A DNA stretch of 64,000 bases, taken from assembly GCA_963556495.2 (NCBI GenBank), contig OY747721.1:27606649-27670648 (forward strand). The letters are read 5' to 3'. This document shows, piece by piece, positions 21,813 to 33,977 of the stretch; within the stretch, counting starts at the first letter, position 1, and each line of letters opens with the position of its first letter. Source of the stretch: Valencia hispanica (taxonomy: Eukaryota > Chordata > Actinopteri > Cyprinodontiformes > Valenciidae). Under the pieces are notes generated by a model. That model worked only from the letters and a program-made list of their open reading frames with translations. It searched no databases and had not been told where the DNA came from. The translations under genes and the position numbers were made by a program.

Positions 21813-22289
21813 TTGATTACAGAAGCCATTGAACATTTAGAGAAACATCAAACAACACCAACTGGTATATATGCTCATCTCACTTCAGAAGCATACAAGA
21901 CCTTACCCTTTCTGTCTCTAAAAATTTCAGAATCATCTGTGGAGTTCATGGTGGATTCCAGAGCAACGCATTCGGTTCTGAAACATATGGAACTACAACC
22001 ACATCCAAAAATGAGCGGCAACCATGTTTTTTCTATCTCCGCTTCCGGTCAGGTTGTAAAAGAACGTTTTAGCTGCCCTCTTTGCTGTCAGCTGGGAGAG
22101 GGGCCAGCTTTCAAACACGGTTTTCTGATTTCTCAACAATGTCCTGTAAATTTATTAGGAAGAGACCTGATGTGCAAACTAAATATCACTCTTTTTTCAT
22201 CACCACAAGGCATCCAAGTTGTACCAGCTCAGGAGGACTCAGTGTTGACGGCAGTGAAATACAGCCCTCACGACCTCAAACATGAATGA
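21813..22289 (+). pseudogene. ERV aspartic protease, active site altered
   Basis: A frame of 158 codons contains the retropepsin fold markers: FMVDSRATHSVL at the flap-proximal active site and PVNLLGRDLMCKL near the C-terminus. Retroviral proteases cut Gag and Pol precursors and need Asp-Thr/Ser-Gly. Here the third position is Arg instead of Gly, which should abolish activity. The frame itself is open. Confidence 0.8.
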
Positions 22290-22742
22290 GTGGAAGCTGA
22301 AAGAAAGCACAAAAGCAAAATCCCTCCTTGATTTGGCACAGAATCGGATGAGTCCAGCATCTGTTTTTATGCTGGAAGGAGACCTCCATTGCACATCACA
22401 CACTTCTACAGGACCGGACATGAGCAGACATGGTTTAGCTCAGACACAGACACATTGAACATAACTTCTGTGGTTTAGGACACACATTCAGCTGCACTGA
22501 ATGTCTGCCTCACATCTGAACAGCAAACACTTCACCAATTTCACAAAAATCCATACATTTCTCTCTCTAAACCGGCGGGGGCGAAATGGGAAATTGTGGA
22601 AAAAGTTGTTCACCGAGCTCAGTCAGTTTCTGATTGGGAACAAACGCAGCGCGACACCTCCGTTTTTCACTCAAAATCTGCGACCTTTTTAAACGCCCAT
22701 TTCAGTGCACAGTGCAGGTCACCAGAGTAGGTCATTTAACTG
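22290..22742 (+). other. ERV protease-RT linker, degraded
   Basis: Several stops in all frames. No identifiable domain. RT-like sequence resumes at 22743. Confidence 0.4.
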
Positions 22743-23489
22743 ATGACTGAGGAGTTGCTGTCACACGCATTTCTACATGAAAAAAATGCTGAAAAACAGC
22801 CAGAAATCAACCCCTCAATACCCCTCCCCCTACAGCAGATCTCATCTGATTTGTGGGCAAAACATTCATATGATGTGGGTTTAATTAAGGGTTGTAATCC
22901 TGTCAAAATCACACCAAAATCATCCTTTCGTCCAGTTCAACGCCAGTACCCGTTAAAGGCTGAAGCAGTTTGTGGAATAAAACCAGTGTTTGATGCTCTG
23001 TTAAAATCTGGGATAATTGTCGAATGCACTAGCCCAGTCCGTAGTCCAATTTTTCCAGTAAAAAAAGTCAGAGAAACAGGTGAAGAATGGCCTTTCGTGT
23101 TAGATTTGAAACGGACCAATGAATCAATAATTCTTCGCGCCGCCAGTTCGCCGAACCCGTGTACTATTCTGTCACAGGTTCCACCTTCGGCTACTCATTT
23201 TTCAGTTGTTGACCTGAGTAATGCGTTCTTCAGTGTGGCAGTAGACCCGGACAGTCAGTTCTGGTTTGCTTTTGAGTATGAAGGGAAAGGTTACACGTTT
23301 ACCCGCCTCCCACTGGGGTACATCGAGTCTCCTACCATTTTTAACATGGCACTTAAAGAGAGTTTGGTGGGACTAGAACTGTCTCCCAGATCAGTTCTGA
23401 TTCAATATGTGGATGATCTTTTATTGTGTGCACCGTCGGAAAAACAGTGTGAAACAGACACCATGGCGTTGTTGAGGAATTTTAACTGA
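22743..23489 (+). pseudogene. ERV reverse transcriptase, N-terminal half
   Basis: A 248-codon frame covers the RT fingers and palm. It includes QRQYPLKAEA, SPIFPVKKV, FVLDLKRTNE, FSVVDLSNAFFSVAVD (catalytic Asp), FAFEYEGKGYTFTRLPLGY and IQYVDDLLLC (catalytic YVDD). Both catalytic motifs are intact. The frame stops at 23489 just after the palm; thumb and connection sequences are shortened. RT copies the RNA genome into DNA. Motif spacing fits the gamma/epsilon-like retroviral pol type rather than Gypsy elements, although the genus is not settled. Confidence 0.85.
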
Positions 23490-23519
23490 TACATGGGAAA
23501 ATATGGTGGCCTCTGCCAC

Positions 23520-24460
23520 CATCTAGTGGTGTCCTGAGGCATTGCAAGCATTTCAGGAACTGAAGAGGGAACTGCAATCCCCCCCCAGCACTGGCGCTGC
23601 CAGACCCACAAAAACCTTCTTTTCAGATGGTTGATGAGAAAAACGGGTGCATGGTTTCTGTGCTCTTGCAAGAACATTGTGGTTTGAAACGTCCGGTCGC
23701 TTACTACTCTGCAAAACTTGATCCAGTTGCAACTGGGCTCCCGGCTTGTCTGAGATCAGTCGCGGCAGCTGAAAAGGCTGTTTTAGCCTCTAGAGACATA
23801 GTGATGTACTTTCCTCTCACTGTATTTGTTCCACATAATGTTGCAATTATTTTATTGGAACAGAGAACGTCACACCTGTCTGCAGCAAGATGGTTAAGGT
23901 ATTCTTCAATTCTGTTAAATTTGTCGAATATAACAGTGAGAAGGTGTACAGGACTAAATGCTGCCAGTTTGCTGCCTACGGACGATGACGGGTAACCCCA
24001 TGACTGCCAGTCAGAATTAGAGGTACTGTGTACACCACGACCTGACTTGACTGACACATCCCTGCAGAACCCTGACTTGATACTTTATGTGGACGGGTCA
24101 GCCTTCAAGAGACCCGATAGGAAAAAATCGGGTGGGGTTTGCAGTTTGCTCTGATCATTGTACTCTTTCTGCAGGAAGGCTCCCGTGTAATTTCTCTGCG
24201 CAGACAGCCGAGTTGAAGACTTTAACGAGGGCCTGTGAGCTGGCGAAGGAAAAGGCAGTTAATGTATGGACGACAGCAGCTATGCGGGGGTCGTGCATTA
24301 TTTCGGGGCGCTCTGGAAGCACCGCAGATTCCTAAAGTTCCGATGTAACCCCATTTTGAATGCACCCCAGGTCACTGCTCTTCTGGAGGCAATTCTGTTG
24401 CCCTCCAAGATTGCTGTTATGAAATGAGCAGCTCACTCCTCCTCAGGGGACACTGTTTCC
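23520..24460 (+). pseudogene. ERV RT connection and RNase H
   Basis: Fragments in different frames: the PDPQKPFFQMVDEKNGCMVSV block with KRPVAYYSAKLDP at 23600-23760 (connection domain), LYVDGSAF near 24080 (first RNase H Asp), AELKTLTRACELA near 24205 (RNase H Glu) and a segment near 24360-24430 matching the RNase H C-terminus. There are stops at 23993, near 24150, 24333 and 24424. RNase H removes RNA from RNA-DNA hybrids. Non-functional here. Confidence 0.75.
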
Positions 24461-25198
24461 TTGGAAAATGCCAGAACTGATTCAGCCGCCAAAAGAGCCG
24501 CTCTACAGCCTCTGACAACTACATGTGTTGCCATGACACAACTAGGTGATCAACCAGACATGACAGATGTGGTTGCTGTTCAAAGTTTTGCCACCTCATC
24601 TGAGATTTCAGCCTGGAAGAAGGCAGGTTGTAAGAAAAATGAGGGGGTGCGTTTTCTAGTTGGGAACAAACCATGTCTTCCTAGACATTTCTTTCTAGTT
24701 TTTGCTAAGTTCAGCCATGGGTTTGATCATTGTTCAAACAGTGGTATGTTTGATGTTTTGATTTCTGAGTGCTGTAAATCTGACAAGCTTAGAGATGATA
24801 CAGCTGTTGATTACTGGACCTGTTCTTCTAAGCTTCACCTGCGTAGATGGATTTCGAAACAGGAACAGGCGGGACCAGACGTTTACTGGGCTTGTGGCGA
24901 CGGCAAGCTGAGATCCATTCTTCCGCCCAATTGGGGAGGTATGTGTGCTCACGTGATGTTAGCTTATTATGTCTCGATTGCAATTGATCCATTCCAGGAA
25001 AGTGCAGTTTCCTCACATCACATGTCTAGGAGAGAAGCACCTGTTCCAGGCAGCTTTGATGAGCATGTTTACTTTGACGTGATTGGTGTGCCATGCGGGG
25101 TCCCAGATGAATTTAAAGCTAGGAATCAGATTCTAGCAGGGGTTGAGTCAATTTTGATCGATTTGTGTTACCTATATCCCCAGAAACACAGATACTAA
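24461..25198 (+). pseudogene. In-frame fusion of RNase H end/integrase N-terminus to env surface fragment
   Basis: A 245-codon open frame starts in the end of RNase H (DSAAKRAAL), runs into the integrase N-terminal zinc-binding region (CLPRHFF, then HGFDH), and then changes without a stop into retroviral env surface sequence (VYWACGDGKLRSILPPNWGG, then GVPDEFKARNQILAG). The integrase catalytic core, its C-terminus and most of env surface are absent. The frame is open across the join by chance deletion, so its product would be a chimera with no known function. The breakpoint is near 24770-24810. Confidence 0.75.
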
Positions 25199-25481
25199 TG
25201 GTAGTGTATCAAGAGCCTTAGAAGGCCTGAGAGTCATGAAAGAGGGTCTTGCTAAGAATGCTGGTGTAAACACTAATCTAGGAGGTCTGAGTGATTGGTT
25301 GGATTCTGGATTGGGTGAGTGGAAATCACTAGCTATTTCTGTGCTTGGGGCTTGTATTACAGCATTTGCAGTTTTCTCTGTGTGTGGTTGTGTCATTCCA
25401 TGAATTAGAGGTCTGGCGATCAGAGTGTTTGACAGAGCTTTTACACATCAGATGTTAGCAAAATCTCTGGCTGAGTCGACA
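25186..25481 (+). pseudogene. ERV env transmembrane segment
   Basis: In the +1 frame relative to the preceding fusion, an ectodomain end (GLSDWLDSGLGEW) leads to a hydrophobic membrane-spanning segment (SLAISVLGACITAFAVFSV, then CGCVIP). A TGA at 25401 breaks the frame. The cytoplasmic tail then reads on to 25481, where the LTR element is inserted. The tail resumes in the same phase at 33876. Env mediates entry in exogenous viruses; this copy cannot be expressed whole. Confidence 0.75.
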
Positions 25482-25485
25482 GATG

Positions 25486-25930
25486 TGTGGTGGAAAATTG
25501 TTATGCAATTAGGAATTAAGTGTATATTCTCTGTTTAGTGAATACATCTAGTGTAAAATGACTAGCTTATTGTTCCAGCTTAATGTTATGAGAAAGATAT
25601 ATGTGTCAGGTCACCAGAGAGACAGACGCCGGGGCAGTAAGATAACAGTCTGGCCTTCGGATGAGCTGCTTTATGCGTTGATATAAGACTCGCATGAAGC
25701 AGTTCTCTGGAGGCGGGGCGTGAACGTTGGAGAAGACATCTACAGAGATAAACAATGATTGCTGAATACTATTTAAGCGGTTAGTTAGAAAGGTTGGTTA
25801 GGGTGATGCACGAGTAACTCTGTCTCCTCCGTGTCTGGCCAGACATGTTTGAATTAAATACTTAAACGCCTTCTTGGACTCAAGTCTTCTTTATTATGGA
25901 AACCCTGAGATACTATTTTTTGCCATTACA
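25486..25930 (+). repeat. 5' LTR of the non-coding LTR element
   Basis: TG...CA ends. A TATTTAAG box near 25770 and an ATTAAA near 25852 are the likely promoter and polyadenylation signals of U3/R. Partner: 33431-33875. Confidence 0.85.
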
Positions 25931-25932
25931 CT

Positions 25933-25944
25933 TGGCGCCCAACG
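25933..25944 (+). promoter_or_regulatory. Primer-binding site, tRNA-Lys type
   Basis: TGGCGCCCAACG begins 2 bp after the LTR. This 12-mer equals the start of the PBS used by retroviruses primed with tRNA-Lys1,2. The following bases diverge. Confidence 0.75.
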
Positions 25945-28900
25945 CAGCCTCAGCGAACAGAATGGACCGGCAGGGACAGGGTCAAGGGAGGCTGGGAAAT
26001 TTTCTCCCAGCCTCTTACCTCCAGTAACTGTTTGGGAGATGGAGGCCTTGAAGCGTCTCTGTCGGCCCTGCTGTCGCCTGAGACAGAACCTGGTAAGACT
26101 GAGTCCTTTAAATAAATAGTGATAACAGAATTTTATTTGCACTCTCAGGAGGTGAAATATTTGCTAGCGGTTTCGTGTTTATTTACTTACACGCGGTTGA
26201 TTGATTGATTACTTAATATAATATATATTCTTATATATAATTGTATGGTTAATTATTTAATCAAGGTTAAAGAAAGTATCGGGTTTTTGCTCCGGGTTTT
26301 ACCTGGGAGCACGGCAGTTGGACAAGTGGTCAATTAATTAAATTGATTGATTATTTTCCGACGAGGGTTTTTTTAAGCTTTTGTTTCACTCAAGGAAACT
26401 AGAAAGCGATGGGGGAGACGTCCTTCATTGGAACTGGGTACCCAGGCAGACAATCGGGTCTGTAATCTAGCAACACTTCACCTCCAGACAGTCCAATATG
26501 TCGACTGAAAGAAAATAAATAAAATAAAAGTAAAAGAATTAATGGGCCCAGGGGAGGAATTTGGATAATCTGAAAGAAAATCTAAAAGTTATGTAATTTC
26601 TTTGTGGTTTATTTATGGGGTTTTGTTTATTTCTCTTTTATTTACTCTTGTTTGCTTCTTCCAGAACTGGAGTGTTTGAGCATTAAGATCATTAGTTTGA
26701 TGACTTGGTTTAATGCAGAATGACACACACACACACAGTTATTGTTATTCTTGATTAAAGATACACATTCCATGGTAGGACTGCTGATGAGTTTCTCTGA
26801 GTTGTCCTGTGTTTTTCTTCAGGCTGGTTGGGACCCCTGCCTTCGGTCCAGCGGCGCCTGGGGAGGGCCACAAGGAGCCCTAGTACCTCCCCCACCCTTG
26901 GAATAAGGGGTTTGACAGCCATAACAAAGGCGGAGGCCGGACTCCGGCCTGAATGCGGGCTGACCAGTGGGCAGAGGGGAAAACTCTTGCTCAGGTGAGA
27001 TGAGTTATTTGGGGGCTGTGGTCCCTGGAGCATGGCGATTAGCCGGACCGAGAGGGGGGGCCCTGGCCCGGCCACCCTGCAGATGACCCAGTGAAATTCA
27101 GGCAGGACAAAAATACACACAGCTCAAATGCAAATAAGAAATGCTTGCCGACTGATGTAGCTGTATTTTTATCTCTGTGACACCTGCCTATGACACACAT
27201 ACATTTACCCATTCCCTTAGGAAAGTAAATCTTGTTTTGTTTTTGTTTTGTTTCTGCCAGAGGAGCCTTAGAGCGAAAGGGGTTCTCGATGGAAGCAGGC
27301 CATAATTTCTGATTCTTTCTATTTTCTATGTTGATCTAAATTTTGTTTTGTTATTGTGTTGTAATTTGTAAGGGAAAGTTGATGTGCAACTAAACCAAAT
27401 TTGTTTGTTTTACACAGACGGGGTAAAGCAGACAGAGAAACTGCTACGGCTCTGATAAGGTAATGATTCGTCATCCGGTAAGCTTAGTCTAATAAGAGCT
27501 TAAAGACTGTGTCGCAGCTTGTGTGCACTAACTTAGAAACGGAAACGTTCCTATTTTACGGCTAGAACAAATAGCAAAGTTGATTGGGGCATTTAGAGTA
27601 GGTTGTGAATTATACCCTGACTGACTTAAATTTTGACTAAGCTGACTGACAGTGAAAACATATTTTCCTTCCTTTCTGGGACAATTGGGGCTGAATTGTT
27701 TCCTTGTGTTTTGGGGTTTGTTGTAAGAAAGTAATAAATCTTAGAACTATGAACATTAACTAAAGTAACTTGGACCTTTACAGCAACACTGCTTAGATTT
27801 CGCCACAGCTGTGAAGGACGAATTTTTTTTATCAGCTTGCAAGGCGCTAATGTAAACAATCGCGAGACTTAAAAAATAACAAGACTTTGCTGTGAGCAGC
27901 AACAGTAAAACAACATTGTTTAGGCTATAATTTGAGAACAACTAAAAAATAAACCTTTAGGTTTCTGCTGGGTAACATTAAAATAAAGATGACTGGTCCT
28001 TAGGATACTTAGGTCTTAAATAAATGGAAAAAAGATAAATACTAATCTTATCTGGGGAACATTCAAGCGTCAGAGCAGTTAGTGGGCCTTATTAGAAATT
28101 TTGCTTGGAAAATTACTGAATTGATCTCAAGCTGTGAAGTATTCTGTGTCTCCTTCCAGGATAAGGGGCAAGAGGTCAGGAAAGGTTTGATCCTAGAAAT
28201 CTGATGGTTTTGTCACTCTGGTGGGTAAACACAGGAAGTTATATAAGGGGGTCTTAACATAAGGCACCTGACTTTGTAATTAAAGGGAAGTCGTCTCACT
28301 GTTTTAAGTAAATATTAATATACCTGAAATGTTTTTTAGGGGCCATCAAGTATAACAATACAGTGGTCCTGTGAGTTTGGAATTTTGCTTATGACAACCA
28401 ATGCAATTTTCAATTCCAACTGAACCAGAATGCAAATCAGGCTGGTTCTCATTCTTTTGTGTTTTTTTTTCTAGAATGGACTGACCACTTTGTCCACAGG
28501 GGAGGAGTCATGTTCGAGGTTCGACCCAAAAAGGTATGGACAAGTGGCTTGGGAGGTTACCTGTGCGTACCTGAGTTTGGGGGGTACTTATATATTTTGG
28601 CTTATTTGGGGCTATGGTGAAGGGAATTCAAATTCTAACATTTTCTCTTAGACCTTACAAGGGAGGCTAAGAAGTGTGATCCCCTGTAGCTGCAAAAGCA
28701 CTCTGGGGACCCGTTTTCTTTCAAATAGTAATAAATAATGAAACGTAATAAGAACATGAAATGTTGGAATTTAATTGCTTGTTTCCAAATGAATGAGCAT
28801 ACTGAATTACTAATGTTGGACACTGTTCAGCCAATTGTTTTACTTTCTTGTAGTAAAAGCAAATCCAACAAAACGTAATTGTTCGTCAACAGTGACGTAT

Positions 28901-31900
28901 CACTTTTCAAATTAAGAAAGCAAATAATATATAATCACTTGGTGTTTATGGGTAAAAATCAAACCCTGAACTATAGATTTCACAGTTAGTTTTGTTGTAG
29001 CTCTCTTGGCTTTTATCAAAGCCTAAATTATTTGAGGCCTGTTGGGAGAATTTTTCTGCGTAGCATTTTTTATAAAAGAAGATTTGAATGACTTAATGTG
29101 GAAAAATATACTGATCATGTTAAAGGTTAAGCCTCTGTGTTAACTGAGATATGTATTGTTATGTTGAACCAACATGTGAGAAGCTCAAGGATACTCTCTG
29201 TGTCTTGGGTCACCAATTGTGAGATGTGTCGGCATGCTGACTGAAGGACGTGGAAACACTCCATTATCTTTTCTCATTCTTGTTAAATATTATTTCCATA
29301 ATAGGCTTTTTAATGCATTTGACATGCATTTAGTATCAGTGGTTTGCTCGGGATCTCAGGATTATAAATATTTCATCGCTCTATCTGAAAAACTAACAGA
29401 TCTAGGAAACTGCAATCTTAACATCAAGTGATCTTGGATAAAATAGATCAAATAAAACTGAGAATATTCCAATTTAAAGCATAATGAATGATGGATGATT
29501 ATTATGATCTATTGGTGCATACGAGTCAGATTTAATGTTTAAAATAAACTATATTATCTTGAAAACTTGCTATAGTTTTAATGGTGATAATATAATAATG
29601 ATTAATTATCTAAACGTGACTCAGTGATTTACTGGAGAATAAATTCCTACATCAGTTTTGAAAACATATTTGCTGGAACGCATTTCCAACAATCATTAAT
29701 AATGGTATTTTTCTGCAAGGTGCAAATATGAATAAACATTCTTTAGTCTATTTGATGTATTATGCTTGTTTTTTCAAAGCAATGCTTCAAATTAATGTGA
29801 GATGGAAATTACATTTACCTCATCAATCTAATATTTGAGTATTTTCTAACCTGAATCCATATTAATTTTATAGCCTATTAAATGGGTGAGCTGTACTCAG
29901 TGAGTTACAGCTGTTAGATTTGCGCTAATCAATAAAAGCGTCGGGGGGAAATAATGCACAAAGGTAAATGGTAATATAAAATTTGAACTATTGTAACTGA
30001 TTCGACCTAAAACTATAACACTCTGTGTTCATGAGATAAGGGGCGGCCGCGTTTGGCCCGGGAACCTTAGCTTGGAAACTTTCTTTTAAAATCCTATGTG
30101 AAACGATGCAATTCAGCAATAAACTAGATAAATGATGGTTTCTATGTTTAACTAATACTTTTGATAAACGTAGCCTACTCCGCAGTAAAAAGAAATAACA
30201 CTGAAAACGCACCGTTAGAATCGGATATATTGAAAACCAACTCCAGTTAATACAAATCCGAGTGGCAGTATGAAAGTATTTCAGTCTTTTGAGTAATTTA
30301 CAGAAAACGAATAGAAAACAACGCGGGTAAAAACTCTAAGGTTAATCTTAGCCAGCGAGTTATTAACTACAATGTGGTAAAAAAGATCTGAAATAAAGTC
30401 CGTTGCAGGTTTAATATGATTCTCTAGTTGCTAATCAGCTAATTGAGCCACAAACTTCTTTCTCACGACCGATGTGCTGCGATTCTCTGGTTGTAAACAA
30501 TCATAGATCCCGACACTGATGAAGTGTTAATAGCGCTCTGCGGCTGGAAGTCTGAAAATAGGAACTTAAAGACTTGTTTTGACGAAAAGTTTAGTCTTGA
30601 GTTTTCAGTTACTTCCTGGATGTTAACGAGTCCGGGTTAGTCAAACTGTTTGTTTTTTGTGAAAAACCACTTCCTGTTTCAAACATGAGCTTTCCAAATT
30701 AAAACACGGTAATGCTTAACTTCATGAATCATGCTTTTATTTTCCCAAGAAGGGGAACTTCTGCTGTACCGGCAGCAAAGTGACATAATAGAAGCATTTA
30801 GATCATAGACTGCACATAAATTTAGATTCACACAAAGGAGGTAGAAAGCATGAAACAAATTTAGGATTAGAACATTTAATGGTAAAGAATAAATCTTTAG
30901 CCATACCTCGACTAAAACGAACTTTTACTTAATGATAGTAATGTTTAATAAAAATGTTAAACAATAATGACACATTTGGGATACACTAGGCTACCTGTTT
31001 CAGCTGCATATGTAAAAATTATGCATTTAGTGCAATCTTTAAGCCAACAGGTGTGACCTACACACACAGTGGGGTTTAAAATTAATTGGTTTCTATTTTT
31101 TTAAATTTAGTTTATTTCATTAAGACAAATGATGATAAAAATAGATTCAGAATTTCGGTCACTGTTCTAAAGACGGGACAAATGTGGAAAATATTCAGTT
31201 AACACCTGTGCGCAATATATGCTATAGATCGCATAAAAAAAAAAAACAGGGTGTCAGTATAAAAAATGTGAGACCTACTATCAAACCACAGTAAATTCTG
31301 TTCAGTTGTAACACTTTTTGATGTTTGAGGGGGTTTTTGTGTGTTCCTTTTAATAAAAGATTAAATGAAAGAGGAGTAACAAGGCTAATTTTAAAATATA
31401 AGCAGTCTAAAGTACTGAGTAGAGGTAAAAAGTGGGCAAATAGATAATTACTTCGGTAGAGTATAAAGTATAACTCAAGTCCTACACAGAAACTGCAATG
31501 AAGATAAGTTTCTTTCTTAAGCAAGAGTATCAGGTACAGGTAAAAAGGTTACTTGACATCGTTGTTATTAAAATAGAAGTGGCATACTCAAATCTGAATG
31601 TGGAACTGAGTTAGATAAATTGAAATAGAGATGTTTTACAGTTGTACAGGTTTTAAAATTGTGCATTTAGAATAAATGTATTATTTTTTTTCAAGGAGTT
31701 AACAGAGAATAAACTGTAAGAAACAGATGAGCAAATAACAACAGCAGAGATATTAATTAGGTAAATAAACTGTGTCCTGAGTAAAACAATTTTAACTAAG
31801 GTGGTTGCAAAGATAATCTTTACTGTAACATCAATTAGATTCTGGAAAAGCAGGGTCTGAAGAAGTTGTCTAATTCAATTCAAAATACTTTATTGATCCC

Positions 31901-33430
31901 AGTGGGAAATTAAGTGTTTTGTAGCTAATGCAAGTAGGACTAAAATTCTTAAATACATTAGGTAACTATGTGGGGAACTTATTAGTTTGTTTTGTTTTTG
32001 CAAGGCAAGGCAATTTTATTTGTATAGCACACCTTCAACAACAAGGTAATTCAAATATAAGAACCTAATTGCAAACCTAAATGATTGGGATATGATCATC
32101 TGGGGGTTGAAGATGCCTCAGCAGTGGCAGCAGCAGGATCCACAGGTTCTGAGGTTGTGTCTTATGCATGACCTTTAACCTACTATGTTTCTTTTCTTGA
32201 CACTGGAGAAGCAGTTGAAGTTATTGTTTCTTTGTTTCTTGATTTTTAAGGCATGTGCAAGACGATGCCTTAAAAAAAGGGGGGGAATTGGATTTGATAG
32301 TAATTGGAACAGATTTTTAAGGGATTATGAAGAGAATTGTAACTTGCAAGTAATTGAGTTTCTTGTGAATCATAACTCCGTCATAAATTAATGAGGGTTT
32401 TTACTACCTGGACTTGACGTCTGACTTCATATTCCATTTCGGTTTGGGTTCAGACTTGTAGTACATATTGTGTCTGGGAACTTTACAAAGTTTTAATTTG
32501 ATCTGAAAACCTTCTTTACTTCTTGCTGGGAGTAGTTGATTCTTGGGATTTTTTACTCTCACAAGTTGGAATGGTTGGTTGTCTTTTTCTTGGCATGGAT
32601 TTAGTACAGAGTGATTTGGAGACATTTACCTTAATTGTTTTCTAGCTTCAGTTGATGAGGTTTGGCTCATTAACCAGGTTGTGAGTTGTTTAGAATTGCT
32701 TTTGCACACAGTTGCATCAGGTTGATCTGAAACCATACTCCGAGGGTGTGGGTTCCACTTAATCACTTGTCATAATCATCCTATTCATCTTTTGTGAATT
32801 GGCTCACCTGTGTTTGAACATCAATGCTCTAATACCTAATTAGCTCAGCTCCCAAGGGTCGCATTGGGAGGTTCTCACTGAAGGACCTTCTGAGGGGTGA
32901 TCTCTCTCCTTTCTGAGGAAGGACTGATCGGTGGCTACGGGTCACTGGATGCTGGCGGAGGCTGACTTCATGGCAACAGACAACAAACAGCGCAAGGGAA
33001 GAGTATACATTTCAACATCTAGTGTTGATGTAATACCCTCTGAAGTGTACTGGAAGATGCTACATAATTTCTCCTTTGTTCTGTGTTTTATCTAGAGCAT
33101 CCTGACCGATGACGAGACCTGTGGATGGCCGCCTCTGGGGCGAGGGGCTGTTGAGATGACATTTTGCCCACAAGAAAATGGCGTAAGAAGACCCCTTGGG
33201 TTTTCGGTCTCAATGCACAGGAGTCTCAGCAAAGTCATCGGGAAGGATCTAATATTTGTCACTGTGAGCTAATTCCATGGCCAAGCATGTCTCATGTCTG
33301 ATTGTAATTTGTGTTTTGAACATTGTCTTTTTTTTTTGATCAACCTACCAACCTTTTAGGGAGTTTGTGATAGCACTTTTGAATTTTCCTTTATATTTAT
33401 GGTATTAATTAAGTTAATAAAGTAGGGAAT
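25945..33430 (+). other. Non-coding interior of the LTR element
   Basis: No open frame here exceeds about 120 codons, and none shows a retroviral motif. A good splice donor (CTGGTAAGA near 26090) follows the leader, and other donor-like sites occur near 26995, 27460 and 28530. Embedded fragments include LINE 3' tails at about 31870-31930 and 32000-32050. A purine tract of A then G runs with AATTGG lies near 32270-32288, which could be an internal or relic polypurine tract. The rest is unique AT-rich DNA, possibly captured host sequence. Confidence 0.6.
31870..32055 (-). repeat. LINE 3'-tail fragments inside the LTR element
   Basis: On the minus strand, 31870-31930 carries the TTTCCCACTGGGATCAATAA tail also found at the end of the Rex1-like LINE at 63.0 kb. 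The segment 32000-32050 carries the GTGCTATACAAATAAAATTG tail of L2-type elements. Both are very short. Confidence 0.6.
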
Positions 33431-33875
33431 TGTGGTGGAATATTGTTATGCAATTAGGAATTAAGTGTATATTCTCTGTTTAGTGAATACATCTAGTGTA
33501 AAATGACTAGCTTATTGTTCCAGCTTAATGTTATGAGAAAGATATATGTGTCAGGTCACCAGAGAGACAGACGCCGGGGCAGTAAGATAACAGTCTGGCC
33601 TTCGGATGAGCTGCTTTATGCGTTGATATAAGACTCGCATGAAGCAGTTCTCTGGAGGCGGGGCGTGAACGTTGGAGAAGACATCTACAGAGATAAACAA
33701 TGATTGCTGAATACTATTTAAGCGGTTAGTTAGAAAGGTTGGTTAGGGTGATGCACGAGTAACTCTGTCTCCTCCGTGTCTGGCCAGACATGTTTGAATT
33801 AAATACTTAAACGCCTTCTTGGACTCAAGTCTTCTTTATTATGGAAACCCTGAGATACTATTTTTTGCCATTACA
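33431..33875 (+). repeat. 3' LTR of the non-coding LTR element
   Basis: Near-identical copy of 25486-25930, followed by the GATG target duplication. Confidence 0.85.
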
Positions 33876-33977
33876 GATGCAAACGAACCTGATCTAGACG
33901 CCGAAAGACGAGATGAAGGGGATGGAGATGATGGATGTGACGTGGACACGCTTGACGACCTCGAGCTATATGAGTAA
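33876..33977 (+). pseudogene. ERV env cytoplasmic tail, displaced
   Basis: An acidic coding segment (ANEPDLDAERRDE, then DDLELYE, stop TAA 33975-33977) continues the env frame that stops being readable at 25485. Its phase matches across the inserted LTR element. Acidic cytoplasmic tails occur in fish retroviral Env proteins. Confidence 0.65.

Larger units (their letters stand above)
25486..33875 (+). mobile_element. LTR element of 8.4 kb with non-coding interior
   Basis: Two 445-bp LTRs (25486-25930 and 33431-33875) begin TGTGGTGGAA and end CCATTACA. They appear to differ at a single base (AAAATTG against AATATTG near the start), so insertion was recent. The target duplication GATG lies at 25482-25485 and 33876-33879 and interrupts the env tail of the older ERV. 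A primer-binding site complementary to a tRNA-Lys 3' end follows the first LTR, and a short purine stretch (AAAGTAGGGAAT) precedes the second. No gag, pol or env could be recognised in about 7.5 kb of interior. It resembles a large non-autonomous derivative moved by another retroelement. Confidence 0.85.

Noticed and set aside
25486..25930. 3' LTR of the older ERV
   Set aside because: It lies inside the env tail coding sequence with no polypurine tract before it, is flanked by a GATG duplication, and has its partner at 33431. The ERV's own LTR is at about 34338-34801.
26755..27120. 121-codon minus-strand frame in the LTR element
   Set aside because: GC-rich leader sequence read antisense. 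No motif, and no sign of a gene on that strand.
29886..29914. Near-palindrome AGCTGTACTCAGTGAG and following bases
   Set aside because: Imperfect and isolated within AT-rich DNA. Expected by chance at this scale.
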